The notes: generated by a model not told the origin, from the letters alone. 64,000 nt of DNA from Candidatus Photodesmus katoptron Akat1 (GCF_000478685.1 NZ_AMSD01000001.1:1-64000), one strand, 5' to 3'. Shown: positions 9,517-21,673, numbered from the stretch's first letter. A program made the numbers and translations.

Positions 9517-10047
9517 TTATCCTTTTCCACTTTCTAAATTTTTATAAATATAGATGCTTGTAAGTAACATACAGATTAATGTTCCAGCTAAAAGACCAAA
9601 TACTTTAAAATTTACCCAAATATTAAGAGAATAATTATATGCAATATAGATGTTGAGAATAGCAGAGGATAAGAAAAAAGATACCCATCCCCAATTTAGT
9701 TTATTCCAAGCATAATCTGGTAGTGTAAATTCTTTTTCTAACATGCTTTTTATTACAGACTGACCCAGTATATGTGTTACGGTAAGATAAATAGAAAGTA
9801 TTAGATATATAGCTGTAACTTTCCATTTGATAAAATTAGCATCTCGCAAAAAAAATGTCATGCTGCCAAATATTATTATCAGAATAACAGTTATTATCTC
9901 GATTTTTTCTAAATTGCCTAATATATAGGTTAAAATTAGTTGAATAGTAGAAGAGATCACAAGAGCGGCTGTTGCTATGTAAATATCATAAATTTGGTAT
10001 AGCAAAAAAAAAGTTGCTAAAGGAATAAACTTAATAATTTGGTTCAT
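9517..10047 (-). CDS. yciB: YciB (IspA/IspZ-type) inner-membrane septation protein
   Basis: Polytopic inner-membrane protein of 176 residues, implicated in E. coli in division-site envelope synthesis and membrane homeostasis. Family signatures: KFIPLATFFLLYQIYDIYIA at the N-terminus, FIKWKVTAIYLILS, LPDYAWNKLNWGWVSFF, and NIYIAYNYSLNIWVNFKVFG. About five membrane helices are visible. It is divergent from rluB, with 256 bases between; I see no clear promoter box there. The length matches E. coli YciB (179). Confidence 0.93.
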   Translation of the reverse strand: MNQIIKFIPLATFFLLYQIYDIYIATAALVISSTIQLILTYILGNLEKIEIITVILIIIFGSMTFFLRDANFIKWKVTAIYLILSIYLTVTHILGQSVIKSMLEKEFTLPDYAWNKLNWGWVSFFLSSAILNIYIAYNYSLNIWVNFKVFGLLAGTLICMLLTSIYIYKNLESGKG

Positions 10048-10303
10048 TTTTTTGTTGTTTAACCTAAAAACAGTTGTATTATTAATAAATCAGTCATTGA
10101 ATTAAACGTTAATAACTGATTAAGATAAAGGATAATAATTTAAGTAGTTTAACTAAAATTAGCAATATAAGAAAGAAATATTAATAGTTAGATAACTGTA
10201 CCTTTATTTCTATATATACTCTAAATTTTACTACTTATTTTTTTTTTAGCAATTTTTTTTATTATTTCGTAATAGTATATATAAATGCATTAATAGAATA
10301 GGA

Positions 10304-11050
10304 ATGAGTGAAAAATTACAAAAAATCTTAGCCAGATCAGGCTATGGTTCTCGTCGACAATTAGAATTTTTGATTAAAAATGGTCGGATAAGTGTTAACG
10401 GTTCAATAGCAAAACTAGGGCAACGTATCTCTTTGAAAGATATTAGCAAACTTAAAATTATTATTGATGATTTTATTGTTCCATTAAAATGTTTGAATAA
10501 AATCTCTTATCGAGTTATTGCTTATCATAAATTAGAAGGTGAGCTTTGTACTCAGCGTATCTCTAAAGATTATTTAACTGTGTTTGAGCATTTACCTAAA
10601 ATATTAAATTCTCGTTGGATATCTATCGGTCGGTTAGATGTTAATACATCTGGATTACTACTTTTTACCAATGATGGTGAATTAGCAAATCGGTTAATGC
10701 ATCCATTTTATCATATTGATCGAGAGTATTTAGTACGTGTATTTGGAAAATTAAATGAAAAAAAAGTAAAAAAATTAACTTCTGGTGTAGAACTTGAAGA
10801 TGGTATAGCACGTTTTGAAGATGTGAAGTATTCCGGTGGACGAGGAATAAATAAAACATTCTATGTGGTAATAAATGAAGGCAGAAATAGAATAGTGCGT
10901 CGATTATGGAACTCTCAAGGTGTGATGGTAAATCGTCTTAAACGTGTTCGATACGGACCTATTTATTTAGATAAAAAGCTATTACCTGGAAATTGGCAGG
11001 AAGTTGAATCAAAGAAAGTTAATGAACTACGTTCACTTGTTAAACTTTAA
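10304..11050 (+). CDS. rluB: 23S rRNA pseudouridine(2605) synthase RluB
   Basis: RsuA/RluB-family enzyme. An N-terminal S4 RNA-binding domain ([26 protein letters not shown]) is followed by the catalytic domain with the active-site Asp in [17 protein letters not shown], then [35 protein letters not shown] and RVRYGPI. At 248 residues it lacks the basic C-terminal tail seen in longer family members (291 in E. coli); the catalytic core is complete. It is convergent with cydC, only 8 bases away. The RluB assignment over RluE/F rests on the whole-length match. Confidence 0.92.
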   Translation: MSEKLQKILARSGYGSRRQLEFLIKNGRISVNGSIAKLGQRISLKDISKLKIIIDDFIVPLKCLNKISYRVIAYHKLEGELCTQRISKDYLTVFEHLPKILNSRWISIGRLDVNTSGLLLFTNDGELANRLMHPFYHIDREYLVRVFGKLNEKKVKKLTSGVELEDGIARFEDVKYSGGRGINKTFYVVINEGRNRIVRRLWNSQGVMVNRLKRVRYGPIYLDKKLLPGNWQEVESKKVNELRSLVKL

Positions 11051-11057
11051 TCTATAT

Positions 11058-12761
11058 TTAAGAATATTTATTTTTTAATAGAGATGATCGAGAATGATAT
11101 TTAGTGATTTTACCTTCCTCAATTAAAAAAACAGAGTCCATTTTATCTAGTTTAATTAACCGATGAGTAATGATAATTACAGTTTTTAGCTTAAAGTGGT
11201 ATTCTAATTTTTTCATAACTTTTTTTTCTGTTTTCTTGTCTAATCCTTCAGTTGGTTCATCTAAGATTAGGATAGGAGCATCGTGTAGTATTGATCTTAT
11301 AATATCAATACGCCGTTTCTCACCACCTGATAGATCATATCCACCATTGCCCAGCCAAGTATCTAATCCTTTATCTTCTAATAAATGTTCAAGAAAAAAA
11401 TCATTCAGTATTTGTAGTAATTTATGATCCTCTATATTTGGAGAAGCTATCCTTAAGTTATCTCTTAGTGTAGCGTTTAGTATATGTACACGTTGACTAA
11501 CAACACTAATCGTTTTTCTTAGTTGACTTTCATTCCATAATGCTAATGGTTGATTTGCAATAGATATTATACCTTTTTGAGGAATCCAGTAATGGAAAAG
11601 CAATTGCAATAAAGTTGATTTCCCTGAACCAGTTTTACCAATAATAGCAATTTTTTGTTGGTCCTCGATATTTAAATTAATATTTTTTAGAACTTGATGA
11701 TTACTGTTTGGATATTGGAAATACACATTTTTAAATTGAATAGAATAGTGACCACTATGTTTAGTCATGTGATTCATAAATTTAATTTTTGGTTCATCTG
11801 AAATTATTTCATTGACTCGTCTAGCAGATGTAATGGTTTGACCTAAAAAGTGAAATGCTCCAGAGATTGGTATTAAAAGTTCAAAACTTGCTATCGAAGA
11901 AAATATTATTATAGAATAAACTGGATCTAAAAATAAAATTTGTTCTTGATTGATTAAAACCCATACTATTAGTAGTAAAGTCAATCCGCTAGTTAATATC
12001 AATGCTCCATGTGCTATACCAGAAAAATTAGCATTATTGAATTGTTTTAAAGAAAGATTTTTTTGCGTATAAAGAATTGTATTGCGATATTTCTTTTCTG
12101 CTCCAAAGAGTGTGAGTTCAGAATAAGCTTGTAACCAATCCAAAGTGATTATTCTTAATTTTGTTCTACATTGTGCTAATTCATTTCCGTTTTTTTTACC
12201 AAGGTTATAGAAAATAATCGGCCATATTAACAAAAGTAATAATAATATAGTACCAAGGATCAATCCAATTGTTTTGTTAAAAAGAAATAAAAACATGCTC
12301 AATATGGTAATACCAAAGATACCAACGATAATTGGATTGATTAAACGTATATAGATATGGTCTATTGCACTAATATCAGCTATTAATCGGTTAAGTAGAT
12401 CAGCATTGCGTAGATTGTATATATTTCCTGGTATAAGTGGTGAGATTTTTCTAAAAAAGAAAACTCGTAATTCTGTTAATAATTTGAAAGTTACATCATG
12501 AGTAATCGTTTTTTCTGTCCATCGTCCAATAGTTCTCAAGACAGATAACAAACGAATTATAGCCATAGGTACTATATAATTAAAAGTTTCATAAGCGATA
12601 CTCATGCCCAATCCAGAAATTGCTGATATTGTTAAAACCCAACCAGATAATGTTAGTAAACTAATTGATGCAGAAACTGTTATCAATGCGAGTAGTATAC
12701 CCATTGATAGCCAAAGCCAATGTTTCTTATATAACTTTAAGTAAGGCAATAAATCACGCAT
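11058..12761 (-). CDS. cydC: CydC, heterodimeric ABC exporter subunit for cytochrome bd assembly
   Basis: With CydD it forms an inner-membrane ABC exporter of cysteine/glutathione, needed for mature cytochrome bd and periplasmic redox balance. N-terminal membrane domain begins MRDLLPYLKLYKKHWLWLS; the ATPase has Walker A GKTGSGKST, Q-loop VVSQRVH, signature LSGGEKRR and Walker B PILILDEPTEGLD. The open frame extends 35 codons upstream, but the family start is MRDLLPYL at 12761, which overlaps the cydD stop by 8 bases (translational coupling), so I chose it. 567 residues. Whether cytochrome bd (cydAB) exists in this organism cannot be seen here. Confidence 0.95.
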   Translation of the reverse strand: MRDLLPYLKLYKKHWLWLSMGILLALITVSASISLLTLSGWVLTISAISGLGMSIAYETFNYIVPMAIIRLLSVLRTIGRWTEKTITHDVTFKLLTELRVFFFRKISPLIPGNIYNLRNADLLNRLIADISAIDHIYIRLINPIIVGIFGITILSMFLFLFNKTIGLILGTILLLLLLIWPIIFYNLGKKNGNELAQCRTKLRIITLDWLQAYSELTLFGAEKKYRNTILYTQKNLSLKQFNNANFSGIAHGALILTSGLTLLLIVWVLINQEQILFLDPVYSIIIFSSIASFELLIPISGAFHFLGQTITSARRVNEIISDEPKIKFMNHMTKHSGHYSIQFKNVYFQYPNSNHQVLKNINLNIEDQQKIAIIGKTGSGKSTLLQLLFHYWIPQKGIISIANQPLALWNESQLRKTISVVSQRVHILNATLRDNLRIASPNIEDHKLLQILNDFFLEHLLEDKGLDTWLGNGGYDLSGGEKRRIDIIRSILHDAPILILDEPTEGLDKKTEKKVMKKLEYHFKLKTVIIITHRLIKLDKMDSVFLIEEGKITKYHSRSSLLKNKYS

Positions 12762-14520
12762 TTGTGTTTTTCCTATCAGGAGTAGGATTGGACTGTAGTG
12801 TTTCTTCAAATAATTCTGGGATTTTAGATAAAGTTGTAAAATTGCTTTTTTTAATAAGTTTCCCATTTTGTATGACTAATATTTGTTCAATATTTTTTAG
12901 TATGTGTAGTTGATGAGTAACTATCAAAGATGTTTTTTTTCTAATTTTTTCCTTTATTTTCTGCATAACTAATTTCTCAGTATTAGCATCAAGGCTAGCA
13001 GTAGGTTCATCAAGCAACCAAAAACATCCATTTTTAAACAAAGCACGAGCAAGTGCTATACGCTGTGTTTGACCAACCGAAAGTCGACCAAAGTTCTCCG
13101 AAACTTGATAGTTTAAACCACGTTGGTGAACAAATTTACTTAATAAAGAATCTCTTATAGCTTGTTTTAATGCTATATTACTAGGATTATTTTGGCCCAA
13201 TGTTATATTGTCTCTAATTGTACCATGCAGTAATAATGGATTTTGTCCAACCCAGCTTATTTTTTTATGCCAACTACTTTGGTTAATATCTTTTAATTCA
13301 ATTCCATTTATTTTTAAACTGCCCTGATATGGTATAAATCCAAGAATAACATTAATTAAAGTAGTTTTACCTGAACCAGTAGGACCAACAAGAGCTGTAG
13401 TTTCATTATTTTTAATATCGAATGAAACTGGTCCAATGAGTAGTTTTCCCCCTTTATGGCTATATACTTTTAAGTTGAAGGCCTGAATGTAAATGGTACT
13501 TAATTTTTCTAGTTTAATATTTCCTATTTGAGAATTAGTTGTACTTATTTGTTCTAGAAATTCAACAATACTTTCAGCAGCACCAATAGCTTGTTGTCTA
13601 GCGTGGTAAAATGTGCCAAGATCACGTAATGGTTGATAAAATTCAGGAGCTAGAATTAAGACAAATAAAGCAGAAAATAGAGTGATTCCTGAACTTGAAC
13701 TATAGTATCCAAAATTGATTTTATCCATAAAGCTAGAACTAAAGTAAATAGCCGTAATAGCAATACAAATAGCAGCGAAAAATTCTAGAATAGCAGAGGA
13801 TAGAAAAGCAAGTTTCAATATACTCATTGTTCGAGTTCTAAAATTTTCAGATACTTTTTTTAGTAATTTTTCTTCTTCTTTTGTTCGATCGAATAAGCGA
13901 ATAGTAGTCATTGCTTGTAATCGGTCATAAAAATGGCCAGATAAACGTTGTAATGCTTTGAAATTTTTTTGATTAGCATTCGCTGCTTTTAGGCCAACTA
14001 AAATCATTAAAATAGGTATAAGTAGTGCTGTTAATAAAAACACTAAACCAATAAACCAACTGATTGGAAATACGGCAATTAGGATAATAAAAGGGATGGC
14101 AATTGAAAGGGATATTTGCGGTAAGTAACGGGAAAAAAAATCCTGCATATTTTCTACTTGTTCTAATAGTAAAGTTGCCCAAGCACCTACAGGTTTATTT
14201 TTAATATAAGCAGGCCCAAGCTCCTGAAACTTATTTAAAATGAGTTTTCTTATATGTATTCGTATTTTTTCACCACAACGAAACCCTGCAACTTCTCTTC
14301 CCCAAGTACATATCGCACGTATTAGAATTATGATAAATAGTCCGAATAAATAAGGAATAATAGTTGATTTATCAATTTGTTCAATAAGCAATGTCTTTAA
14401 AATATAAGAAATAACAGCTATTTGCACTAATAAAACTAAGCTTGATAATATCCCAAGACCAACAGAGAGTCTTAACCATCCTTTTGCCAGGTTACTTTGA
14501 ATTTTTAGCCATTTATACAA
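12754..14520 (-). CDS. cydD: CydD, heterodimeric ABC exporter subunit for cytochrome bd assembly
   Basis: Partner of CydC. The 588 residues equal the E. coli length. Membrane domain motifs include GPAYIKNKPVGAWATLLLEQ and LARLSGHFYDRL-like QRLSGHFYDRLQAMTTIRLF, ending with APEFYQPLRDLGTFYHARQQ. The ATPase has Walker A GPTGSGKTT, WVGQNP, signature LSVGQTQR and Walker B FWLLDEPTASLD, with HQLHIL as H-loop. It is followed by cydC in overlap and preceded by trxB 144 bases upstream, the usual Vibrio order. The gap from trxB holds two small inverted repeats (arms CCCAGAA/TTCTGGG at 14597-14623 and AGATC/GATCT at 14637-14650), neither with a T-run. Confidence 0.96.
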   Translation of the reverse strand: MYKWLKIQSNLAKGWLRLSVGLGILSSLVLLVQIAVISYILKTLLIEQIDKSTIIPYLFGLFIIILIRAICTWGREVAGFRCGEKIRIHIRKLILNKFQELGPAYIKNKPVGAWATLLLEQVENMQDFFSRYLPQISLSIAIPFIILIAVFPISWFIGLVFLLTALLIPILMILVGLKAANANQKNFKALQRLSGHFYDRLQAMTTIRLFDRTKEEEKLLKKVSENFRTRTMSILKLAFLSSAILEFFAAICIAITAIYFSSSFMDKINFGYYSSSSGITLFSALFVLILAPEFYQPLRDLGTFYHARQQAIGAAESIVEFLEQISTTNSQIGNIKLEKLSTIYIQAFNLKVYSHKGGKLLIGPVSFDIKNNETTALVGPTGSGKTTLINVILGFIPYQGSLKINGIELKDINQSSWHKKISWVGQNPLLLHGTIRDNITLGQNNPSNIALKQAIRDSLLSKFVHQRGLNYQVSENFGRLSVGQTQRIALARALFKNGCFWLLDEPTASLDANTEKLVMQKIKEKIRKKTSLIVTHQLHILKNIEQILVIQNGKLIKKSNFTTLSKIPELFEETLQSNPTPDRKNTNA

Positions 14521-14663
14521 TTCATATTGTTTTTTTTATCCATCACTTAACAACAACTATTATTAAATTCATTTCAGATAGGGCAAATAAAAACCACCCA
14601 GAAAAAATAATTGCAATTCTGGGAACTATCATAGACAGATCAACCGATCTAGTTAGGGAGTTA

Positions 14664-15659
<996 letters not shown>

Positions 15660-15758
15660 TTATCCAGTAAATACTAGTTTAATTGTAAACGATATTCATA
15701 AATATTTAAAAAGTATTAACAAGTGATATTTTTTTTGTACACTAAAAGTTTAGATATA

Positions 15759-16949
15759 TCACATTACTTTAGCAATACTACTACAAAGTGCTTCTATATT
15801 TGATTCCGTTATGCCTGATACATTAATTCGTCCAGGGGGGAGAATATAAACAGCAAATTCCTCTCTTAAACGTCTAATTTGTTTTTGAGATAAATTTAAG
15901 TATGAAAACATACCGGTTTGTTTTTGTAAAAAATCAAAATCAGTTTTATTTATTATTGTATTTAAGGTTTTTATAAATAATTTACGCATTTCTTGAATTC
16001 TGTTACGCATTTCTTTTAGCTCATTTTTCCATTCTATGCAAAGTGTAGGATTATTAAGGATCATACTAACAATATTACTGCCATGAGCTGGTGGAGTAGA
16101 GTAAATACAACGAATAATTCCTTTTATTTGTGAAAATGCTTTATTGGTGATATGTTCTTTCTCCGCTATTAAAGTAAGTGCTCCAATTCGTTCATTATAC
16201 AGGCTAAAATTTTTAGAAAATGAAGTAGCAACTAAAATTTCTTTGCTATATTTAGTAATAGTTCGAACTCCATAAGCATCTTCTTCAATACCTTTGGAGA
16301 AACCTTGATAAGCACAGTCAAATAATGGAATAAGCCCTTTTTCTTCAATGAGTTGAGCTAATATGTTCCATTCCTCTTTAGTAAGATCTGTGCCGGTAGG
16401 ATTATGTGAGCATACATGTAGCAAAACAATATCACCATGAGAGGCTTTTTCCAGATCCTCTATCATTCCAGTAAAATTTTTATCTTTAATTATTTCATTG
16501 TAATAGCTATATTGCTTTATTCTAAGTCCTACACTTGAAAATATAGCATTATGATTAGTCCAAGTAGGATTACTACACCATATTGTATTTCGTTTCAATT
16601 TGTGTTTGATAAATTCAGCTGCAATGCGAAGTGCTCCGGTTCCTCCTGGAGTTTGAGCTGTTTTTATGCGATTTTCTTTAATAATTTGAGCGTTTTCACC
16701 AAATAATAGTTTTTGTACAGAATAAGCATATTCACTTTTCCCTTCAATTATCAAATAAGATTTAGTTCTTTCTAATTCTAAAATATTTAATTCAGCTTTT
16801 TTGACTGTATTAAGAATTGGGGTTTTATTATTTTTATCTTTATATATACCAATAGTGAGATTGATTTTTCTAGAACGAATATCCTTTATAAATTCTTCTG
16901 TTAAGCCGAAGATAGGATCAACTGGAGCAGGGGAGACTTTTTCAAACAT
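15759..16949 (-). CDS. aspC: Aspartate/aromatic amino acid aminotransferase
   Basis: Class I PLP aminotransferase (aspartate, and in this family often tyrosine/phenylalanine). It matches AspC along its length: MFEKVSPAPVDPIFGL, KINLTIGIYKDKNNKTPIL, AQTPGGTGALRIAAEF, CSHNPTGTDLTKEEW, FDCAYQGFSKGIEEDAYG, the PLP-lysine motif SFSKNFSLYNERIGAL, and GRINVSGI near the end. The frame opens three codons earlier (MKI), but the family start MFEK at 16949 fits best. 396 residues. Aspartate versus tyrosine preference cannot be decided by eye. It lies beside asnS, as in Vibrio and, with ompF between, in E. coli. Confidence 0.92.
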   Translation of the reverse strand: MFEKVSPAPVDPIFGLTEEFIKDIRSRKINLTIGIYKDKNNKTPILNTVKKAELNILELERTKSYLIIEGKSEYAYSVQKLLFGENAQIIKENRIKTAQTPGGTGALRIAAEFIKHKLKRNTIWCSNPTWTNHNAIFSSVGLRIKQYSYYNEIIKDKNFTGMIEDLEKASHGDIVLLHVCSHNPTGTDLTKEEWNILAQLIEEKGLIPLFDCAYQGFSKGIEEDAYGVRTITKYSKEILVATSFSKNFSLYNERIGALTLIAEKEHITNKAFSQIKGIIRCIYSTPPAHGSNIVSMILNNPTLCIEWKNELKEMRNRIQEMRKLFIKTLNTIINKTDFDFLQKQTGMFSYLNLSQKQIRRLREEFAVYILPPGRINVSGITESNIEALCSSIAKVM

Positions 16950-17064
16950 GATTTTCATCCATACTATACATAGTTAGTTTTAAATAATTTGTTTTTTATA
17001 TTATGGTATAAAAATAAGAGATTTTTAGCATATATAATTCCTGTAAGAATTAGTTGATTTTAGA

Positions 17065-18465
17065 TTAGAATTTTGCAGATAAAGGTGTGCGTGGAAATGG
17101 AATAACATCACGAACATTTTTCACACCAGTAACATAAGATACTAAACGTTCAAAACCAAGACCAAACCCAGAATGAGGAACAGTCCCATAACGGCGAAGA
17201 TCGCGATACCAATTCATCTGTTCAGGTTTTATACCAATTTTAATCATATTAGCATTTAATATATCTAAACGTTCTTCGCGTTGAGACCCGCCTATAATTT
17301 CCCCAATACCAGGAACGAGCAAATCCATTGAAGCTACAGTTTTGTTATCATCATTAAGTCGCATATAGAATGCTTTAATGTTTTTAGGATAATTTTTTAC
17401 AATTAATGGTGCTCCAAAGTATTTTTCAGTTAGATAACGCTCATGCTCAGAAGAAAGGTCAATTCCCCATTCAACAGAAAAATTAAATTTTTTATTAGAA
17501 TCTTGTAGAATCTGAACTGCATCAGTATAATCTATTTTTAAAAATTTAGAATCTAGAATCTTTTCTATGCGAGAAATAATTGTTTTATCAGTATTTTGAT
17601 AAAAAAACTTAAGGTCTTCACTACAATTTTGAAGTACATCTTGAAATATATATTTCAACATTTCTTCAGCAAGGTGAGCAATATCTTGTAGTTCTGCAAA
17701 TGCTACTTCAGGTTCAACCATCCAAAACTCTGATAAATGGCGACTTGTATTTGAATTTTCAGCTCGAAATGTAGGACCAAACGTATAAACTTTACTCAAA
17801 GCACAGGCATATGCCTCAGCATTCAATTGACCTGATACTGTTAGAAATGTCTCCTGTCCAAAGAAATCTTTACTATAATCAACTTTTCCTTGTTTTTTAA
17901 AAGATAGATTTTGTATATCTAAAGTCGATACACGAAACATTTCACCAGTGCCTTCTGTATCAGATGAGGTTATCAAAGGTGTAGAAACCCATAAATAACC
18001 ATTTTTTTGAAAAAAATTGTGAACCGAACAGAATAAAGCATTACGTACACGTGAAACTGCTCCAATTATATTGCTGCGTGGACGAAGATGAGCAATTTCA
18101 CGAAGATACTCCATAGATTGACGAGTCTTTGCCATTGGGTAAGTTTCAGGTTTTTCAATCCAACCTATTACCTTAAACTCAGTTACAGATAATTCAAAAT
18201 GTTGACCTTTACCAGGAGATTCAACAATTTCCCCCTTTACTTTAATAGAGCAACCTGACGTTAATTTTAATATTTCACTTTTATAGTTATCAAGAGTGTT
18301 AGGAACTACAGCTTGTAAAGAGCTCAAACAAGAACCATCATAAATGGAAATGAAAGAGATACCTGCTTTGGAATCACGGCGTGAACGTACCCAACCAGAA
18401 ACTGTTGCGAAACTACTTACTGCTAAATTTCCAGTAAGTATATCTATTACCGGTGTCAAATTCAT
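17065..18465 (-). CDS. asnS: Asparaginyl-tRNA synthetase
   Basis: Class IIb synthetase charging tRNA-Asn. An N-terminal OB anticodon-binding fold ([20 protein letters not shown]) is followed by the catalytic core with [20 protein letters not shown] (motif 2), [12 protein letters not shown], and motif 3 [15 protein letters not shown]; it ends [10 protein letters not shown]. 466 residues, full length. An AGGAA ribosome site precedes the ATG. No frame problem seen. Confidence 0.97.
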   Translation of the reverse strand: MNLTPVIDILTGNLAVSSFATVSGWVRSRRDSKAGISFISIYDGSCLSSLQAVVPNTLDNYKSEILKLTSGCSIKVKGEIVESPGKGQHFELSVTEFKVIGWIEKPETYPMAKTRQSMEYLREIAHLRPRSNIIGAVSRVRNALFCSVHNFFQKNGYLWVSTPLITSSDTEGTGEMFRVSTLDIQNLSFKKQGKVDYSKDFFGQETFLTVSGQLNAEAYACALSKVYTFGPTFRAENSNTSRHLSEFWMVEPEVAFAELQDIAHLAEEMLKYIFQDVLQNCSEDLKFFYQNTDKTIISRIEKILDSKFLKIDYTDAVQILQDSNKKFNFSVEWGIDLSSEHERYLTEKYFGAPLIVKNYPKNIKAFYMRLNDDNKTVASMDLLVPGIGEIIGGSQREERLDILNANMIKIGIKPEQMNWYRDLRRYGTVPHSGFGLGFERLVSYVTGVKNVRDVIPFPRTPLSAKF

Positions 18466-18717
18466 ACTATTCCTATTTTACTATTGTTTAACTACTCAAT
18501 GAAATTGAGTCAGATAATCATCAATTAATTTAAATTTACTTAGTACATACTAGCTTTAAAATTTTTAGCTGCAAGCTTTAATTACTAAGTTTAATAGTTT
18601 TTAAGTTAATTCCTTATTGAAATAAGATACTAGTAATTTTGATAAGATTTTTTTAAAAAAACTAGTTAGAATAAAAGTTATATGTTTTTTACTATAAATA
18701 ATTTAAGGAAAGATAAC

Positions 18718-20313
18718 GTGAATGATGTTCGTCTCATTCGTCATGCTTTAATAAGTGTATCCAATAAGTCTGGCATTGTTAAATTTGCAAAATCTTTAAT
18801 AGATAATAGCATTAATATAATTTCTACAGATGGTACTGCTCGGTACCTCAGAGAACATGGTGTGTTAGTAACTGAAGTATCAAATTATTCTGGTTTCCCA
18901 GAAATTATGGACGGTAGAATCAAAACTTTACATCATAAAATTTTCGCTGGTATTCTTGGTCGTCGCGGTCAAGATGATCACGAAATGAAGGTACATAATA
19001 TTACTCCAATAGATATAGTTATTGTAAATTTTTATCCATTTGAGCAAGCTATTTCTGAAGGTAATTGCACATCATCTGAGATATTAGAAAATATTGATAT
19101 TGGTGGTCCAACGATGGTTCGTGCTGCAGCAAAGAATCATGAAGATATTGCTGTTGTGGTTAATCCTAATGAGTACGATTGCATTATAGATGAAATTGAT
19201 TCTAGCGATGGTTATTTAAGTTCAGGAACTCGAATTCGTCTTGCTGCTTCTGCCTTTGAATATACTGCTAACTATGAAAGTACTATTTCTAGTTATTTTA
19301 ATGAAAAGTCTCTAATCAGTAAAGGTAAACAAAAAAGGTCTAGAAACTGTAAATTTCCTATGGTTTTTTCTAAAAGTTTTAAGAAAAAACAAACTTTATT
19401 GTATGGTGAAAATTCTCATCAAACTGCTGCACTTTATGCCGAAGAAAATTTTTTAGATCCGTCTGTATTGACTGCCTCTCAAATACAAGGTAAAGCGCTT
19501 TCTTATAATAATATCATTGATACTAATGCAGCTCTTGAATGTATAAAAGAGTTTAATGAGCCAGCATGTGTTATTATTAAGCACACTAATCCATGCGCTG
19601 TAGCGTTAGGAAAAACAATTTTTGAAGCTTATGATAATGCTTATCGGGCAGATCCAGTGTCTGCATTTGGAGGTATTATTGCGTTCAATAGAATACTAGA
19701 TCCATTAACTTCATCAGCAATTATAGAAAAACAATTCAGTGAAGTTATTATTGCTCCATCTATTTTAGATGAATCAATAAAAATTCTTAATAAGAAAAAA
19801 AATATTCGTTTACTGCAGTGTAGTGGAATTCAATCAAATAGAATTTATGGTTTCGATATAAAAAGTATTAAAGGTGGAATAATCATTCAAGATTATGATC
19901 AAGCTATGATTTCTGAAAATCAGATTAAAGTAGTGTCAAAAAGGCAACCTGAAAAAAAAGAATTAAAGGATTCATTATTTTGCTGGAAAGTTGTAAAATA
20001 CGTAAAGTCTAATGCTATTGTATACTCAAGAAATTGTGTAACCGTCGGTATAGGAGCTGGACAAATGAGTCGCGTTTATTCAGCTAAAATTGCTAAAATG
20101 AAAGCTACCGAACTAGGATTAAAATTAAAAGGTTGTGTTATGGCATCAGATGCTTTTTTCCCTTTTCGTGATGGAATTGATGAGGCTGCAAGAGTTGGAA
20201 TTTCATGTATTATTCAACCAGGTGGTTCAATACGTGATAAGGAAATCATTAAAGCAGCTGACCAACATGGTATAAGCATGATTTTTACTGGTATACGTCA
20301 TTTCCTTCACTAA
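18718..20313 (+). CDS. purH: Bifunctional AICAR transformylase / IMP cyclohydrolase
   Basis: Catalyses the last two steps of IMP synthesis. The N-terminal cyclohydrolase domain shows [32 protein letters not shown] and [19 protein letters not shown]. The C-terminal transformylase has the catalytic motif [13 protein letters not shown] and [16 protein letters not shown], ending [11 protein letters not shown]. The frame opens at 18682 (ATG), but a clear AAGGA site at 18705-18709 sits 8 bases before a GTG at 18718, and the GTG start gives 531 residues with the family N-terminus, so I chose GTG. The usual STGGTAR motif reads STDGTAR here, an unusual substitution. No PurR box is visible upstream. 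purD follows. Confidence 0.96.
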   Translation: MNDVRLIRHALISVSNKSGIVKFAKSLIDNSINIISTDGTARYLREHGVLVTEVSNYSGFPEIMDGRIKTLHHKIFAGILGRRGQDDHEMKVHNITPIDIVIVNFYPFEQAISEGNCTSSEILENIDIGGPTMVRAAAKNHEDIAVVVNPNEYDCIIDEIDSSDGYLSSGTRIRLAASAFEYTANYESTISSYFNEKSLISKGKQKRSRNCKFPMVFSKSFKKKQTLLYGENSHQTAALYAEENFLDPSVLTASQIQGKALSYNNIIDTNAALECIKEFNEPACVIIKHTNPCAVALGKTIFEAYDNAYRADPVSAFGGIIAFNRILDPLTSSAIIEKQFSEVIIAPSILDESIKILNKKKNIRLLQCSGIQSNRIYGFDIKSIKGGIIIQDYDQAMISENQIKVVSKRQPEKKELKDSLFCWKVVKYVKSNAIVYSRNCVTVGIGAGQMSRVYSAKIAKMKATELGLKLKGCVMASDAFFPFRDGIDEAARVGISCIIQPGGSIRDKEIIKAADQHGISMIFTGIRHFLH

Positions 20314-20374
20314 TTCTTGACAACCAGGTAAATCGCTTTATTCTGAACCTATTCAATAAAAATAAGAGATTTCA

Positions 20375-21673
20375 ATGAAGGTATTGATCATAGGTTCTGG
20401 AGGACGTGAGCATGCGCTTGCTTGGAAATCAGCGCAGAATTTGAATGTAAAAACAGTATTTGTTGCTCCTGGTAATGCAGGTACTGCTCTTGAGCCTAAA
20501 GTAAAGAATGTGGAAATTTCAATTGAAGATATCTCTGCTCTGGTTGACTTTTCTTTAAAAACTAGAATAGACCTTACTATAGTTGGTCCAGAAGCGCCAT
20601 TAGTAAAAGGAATTGTGGATTCTTTTCAGAAAGCTGGTTTATTAATATTTGGTCCAACAAAAGCTGCATCGAAGATTGAAGGATCTAAATCTTTTGCTAA
20701 AGATTTATTGTTACGTCATAAAATTCCCACCGGAGCCTGTTCAGTTTTTAGCGAACTTGAACCCGCTTTACATCACATCAGAAAGCAAGGATTACCAATA
20801 GTTATTAAGGTTGATGGCCTTGCTTCAGGAAAGGGTGTTGTTATAGCAAAAACTTTTCAGGAAGCAGAAAGCGCAGTCAAGGATATTTTGATTAAAAATA
20901 TTTATGCTAATAAGTCAGATAGAAGGATTGTGCTGATTGAAGAATTTCTTCAAGGTGAAGAGGCTAGTTTTATTGTAATGGTTGATGGATTCAATGTTTT
21001 ACCAATGGCAACTAGTCAAGATTATAAACGAGTCGGTGATCAAGACAAGGGTCTAAACACAGGAGGTATGGGCTCATGCTCTCCTGCTTTGGTCATTACA
21101 GATAGAATTTATAAACGTGTGCTAGAGAAGATTATTTATCCAACTGTTCATGCTATGAATTTAGAAGGTTGTCCATATACAGGTTTTTTATATGCAGGTT
21201 TAATTATTGATTCTCAAGGTATGCCAAAGGTTATTGAGTATAATTGTCGATTTGGCGATCCAGAAGCTCAATGTATTATGATGCGTATGGAATCAGATTT
21301 GGTAGACCTGTGTCTTTCTGCTATTCATAATCGGCTAAATTTTGAAAATTCTAATTGGAATTCTAATGCTGCTGTTGGTGTTGTCCTTGCATCAGATGGT
21401 TATCCGAGAGATGTTGCTAAGGGTCATGTAATATCAACCTCTGAAGTAAAAATGCAAAATCAAAAACTTTTTCACGGAAGTACAGCAAGAAAAAAATCTG
21501 GGGAGTTGGTTACTAATGGAGGGCGTGTATTTTGTGCAACAGCGTTAGGTAAGACGGTTTCTGAAGCCAAGGAAATTGCCTATTTGTTAGCTAATCAAGT
21601 TAGTTGGAATGGTATGTTTTATCGGAAAGATATTGCTTATCAAACCATTCTGCATGAAAAAATAACAAAATGA
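20375..21673 (+). CDS. purD: Phosphoribosylamine-glycine ligase (GAR synthetase)
   Basis: ATP-grasp enzyme of step 2 in purine synthesis. Motifs: MKVLIIGSGGREHALAWKSA, VGPEAPLVKGIV, the ATP-grasp KVDGLASGKGVVIAK, EEFLQGEEASFIVMVDG, DKGLNTGGMGSCSPA and EYNCRFGDPEAQCIM. 432 residues, full length. It lies 61 bases behind purH on the same strand, probably cotranscribed, as in Vibrio and E. coli. Confidence 0.97.
   Translation: MKVLIIGSGGREHALAWKSAQNLNVKTVFVAPGNAGTALEPKVKNVEISIEDISALVDFSLKTRIDLTIVGPEAPLVKGIVDSFQKAGLLIFGPTKAASKIEGSKSFAKDLLLRHKIPTGACSVFSELEPALHHIRKQGLPIVIKVDGLASGKGVVIAKTFQEAESAVKDILIKNIYANKSDRRIVLIEEFLQGEEASFIVMVDGFNVLPMATSQDYKRVGDQDKGLNTGGMGSCSPALVITDRIYKRVLEKIIYPTVHAMNLEGCPYTGFLYAGLIIDSQGMPKVIEYNCRFGDPEAQCIMMRMESDLVDLCLSAIHNRLNFENSNWNSNAAVGVVLASDGYPRDVAKGHVISTSEVKMQNQKLFHGSTARKKSGELVTNGGRVFCATALGKTVSEAKEIAYLLANQVSWNGMFYRKDIAYQTILHEKITK

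Noticed and set aside
12762..12866. 35-codon N-terminal extension of CydC
   Set aside because: It lies entirely within cydD in another frame; the family N-terminus begins at MRDLLPYL.
12665..12913. Plus-strand open frames opposite cydC, cydD, ccoI, deaD and other genes
   Set aside because: They lie antisense to clearly conserved genes, lack ribosome sites and have no recognisable protein features.
14597..14650. Terminator between trxB and cydD
   Set aside because: The two small inverted repeats lack T-runs, and the genes are likely cotranscribed.
18682..18717. Earlier ATG start for purH
   Set aside because: The AAGGA site points to the GTG at 18718, which gives the family N-terminus.
18480..18717. 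PurR operator before purH
   Set aside because: No sequence close to ACGCAAACGTTTGCGT is present.
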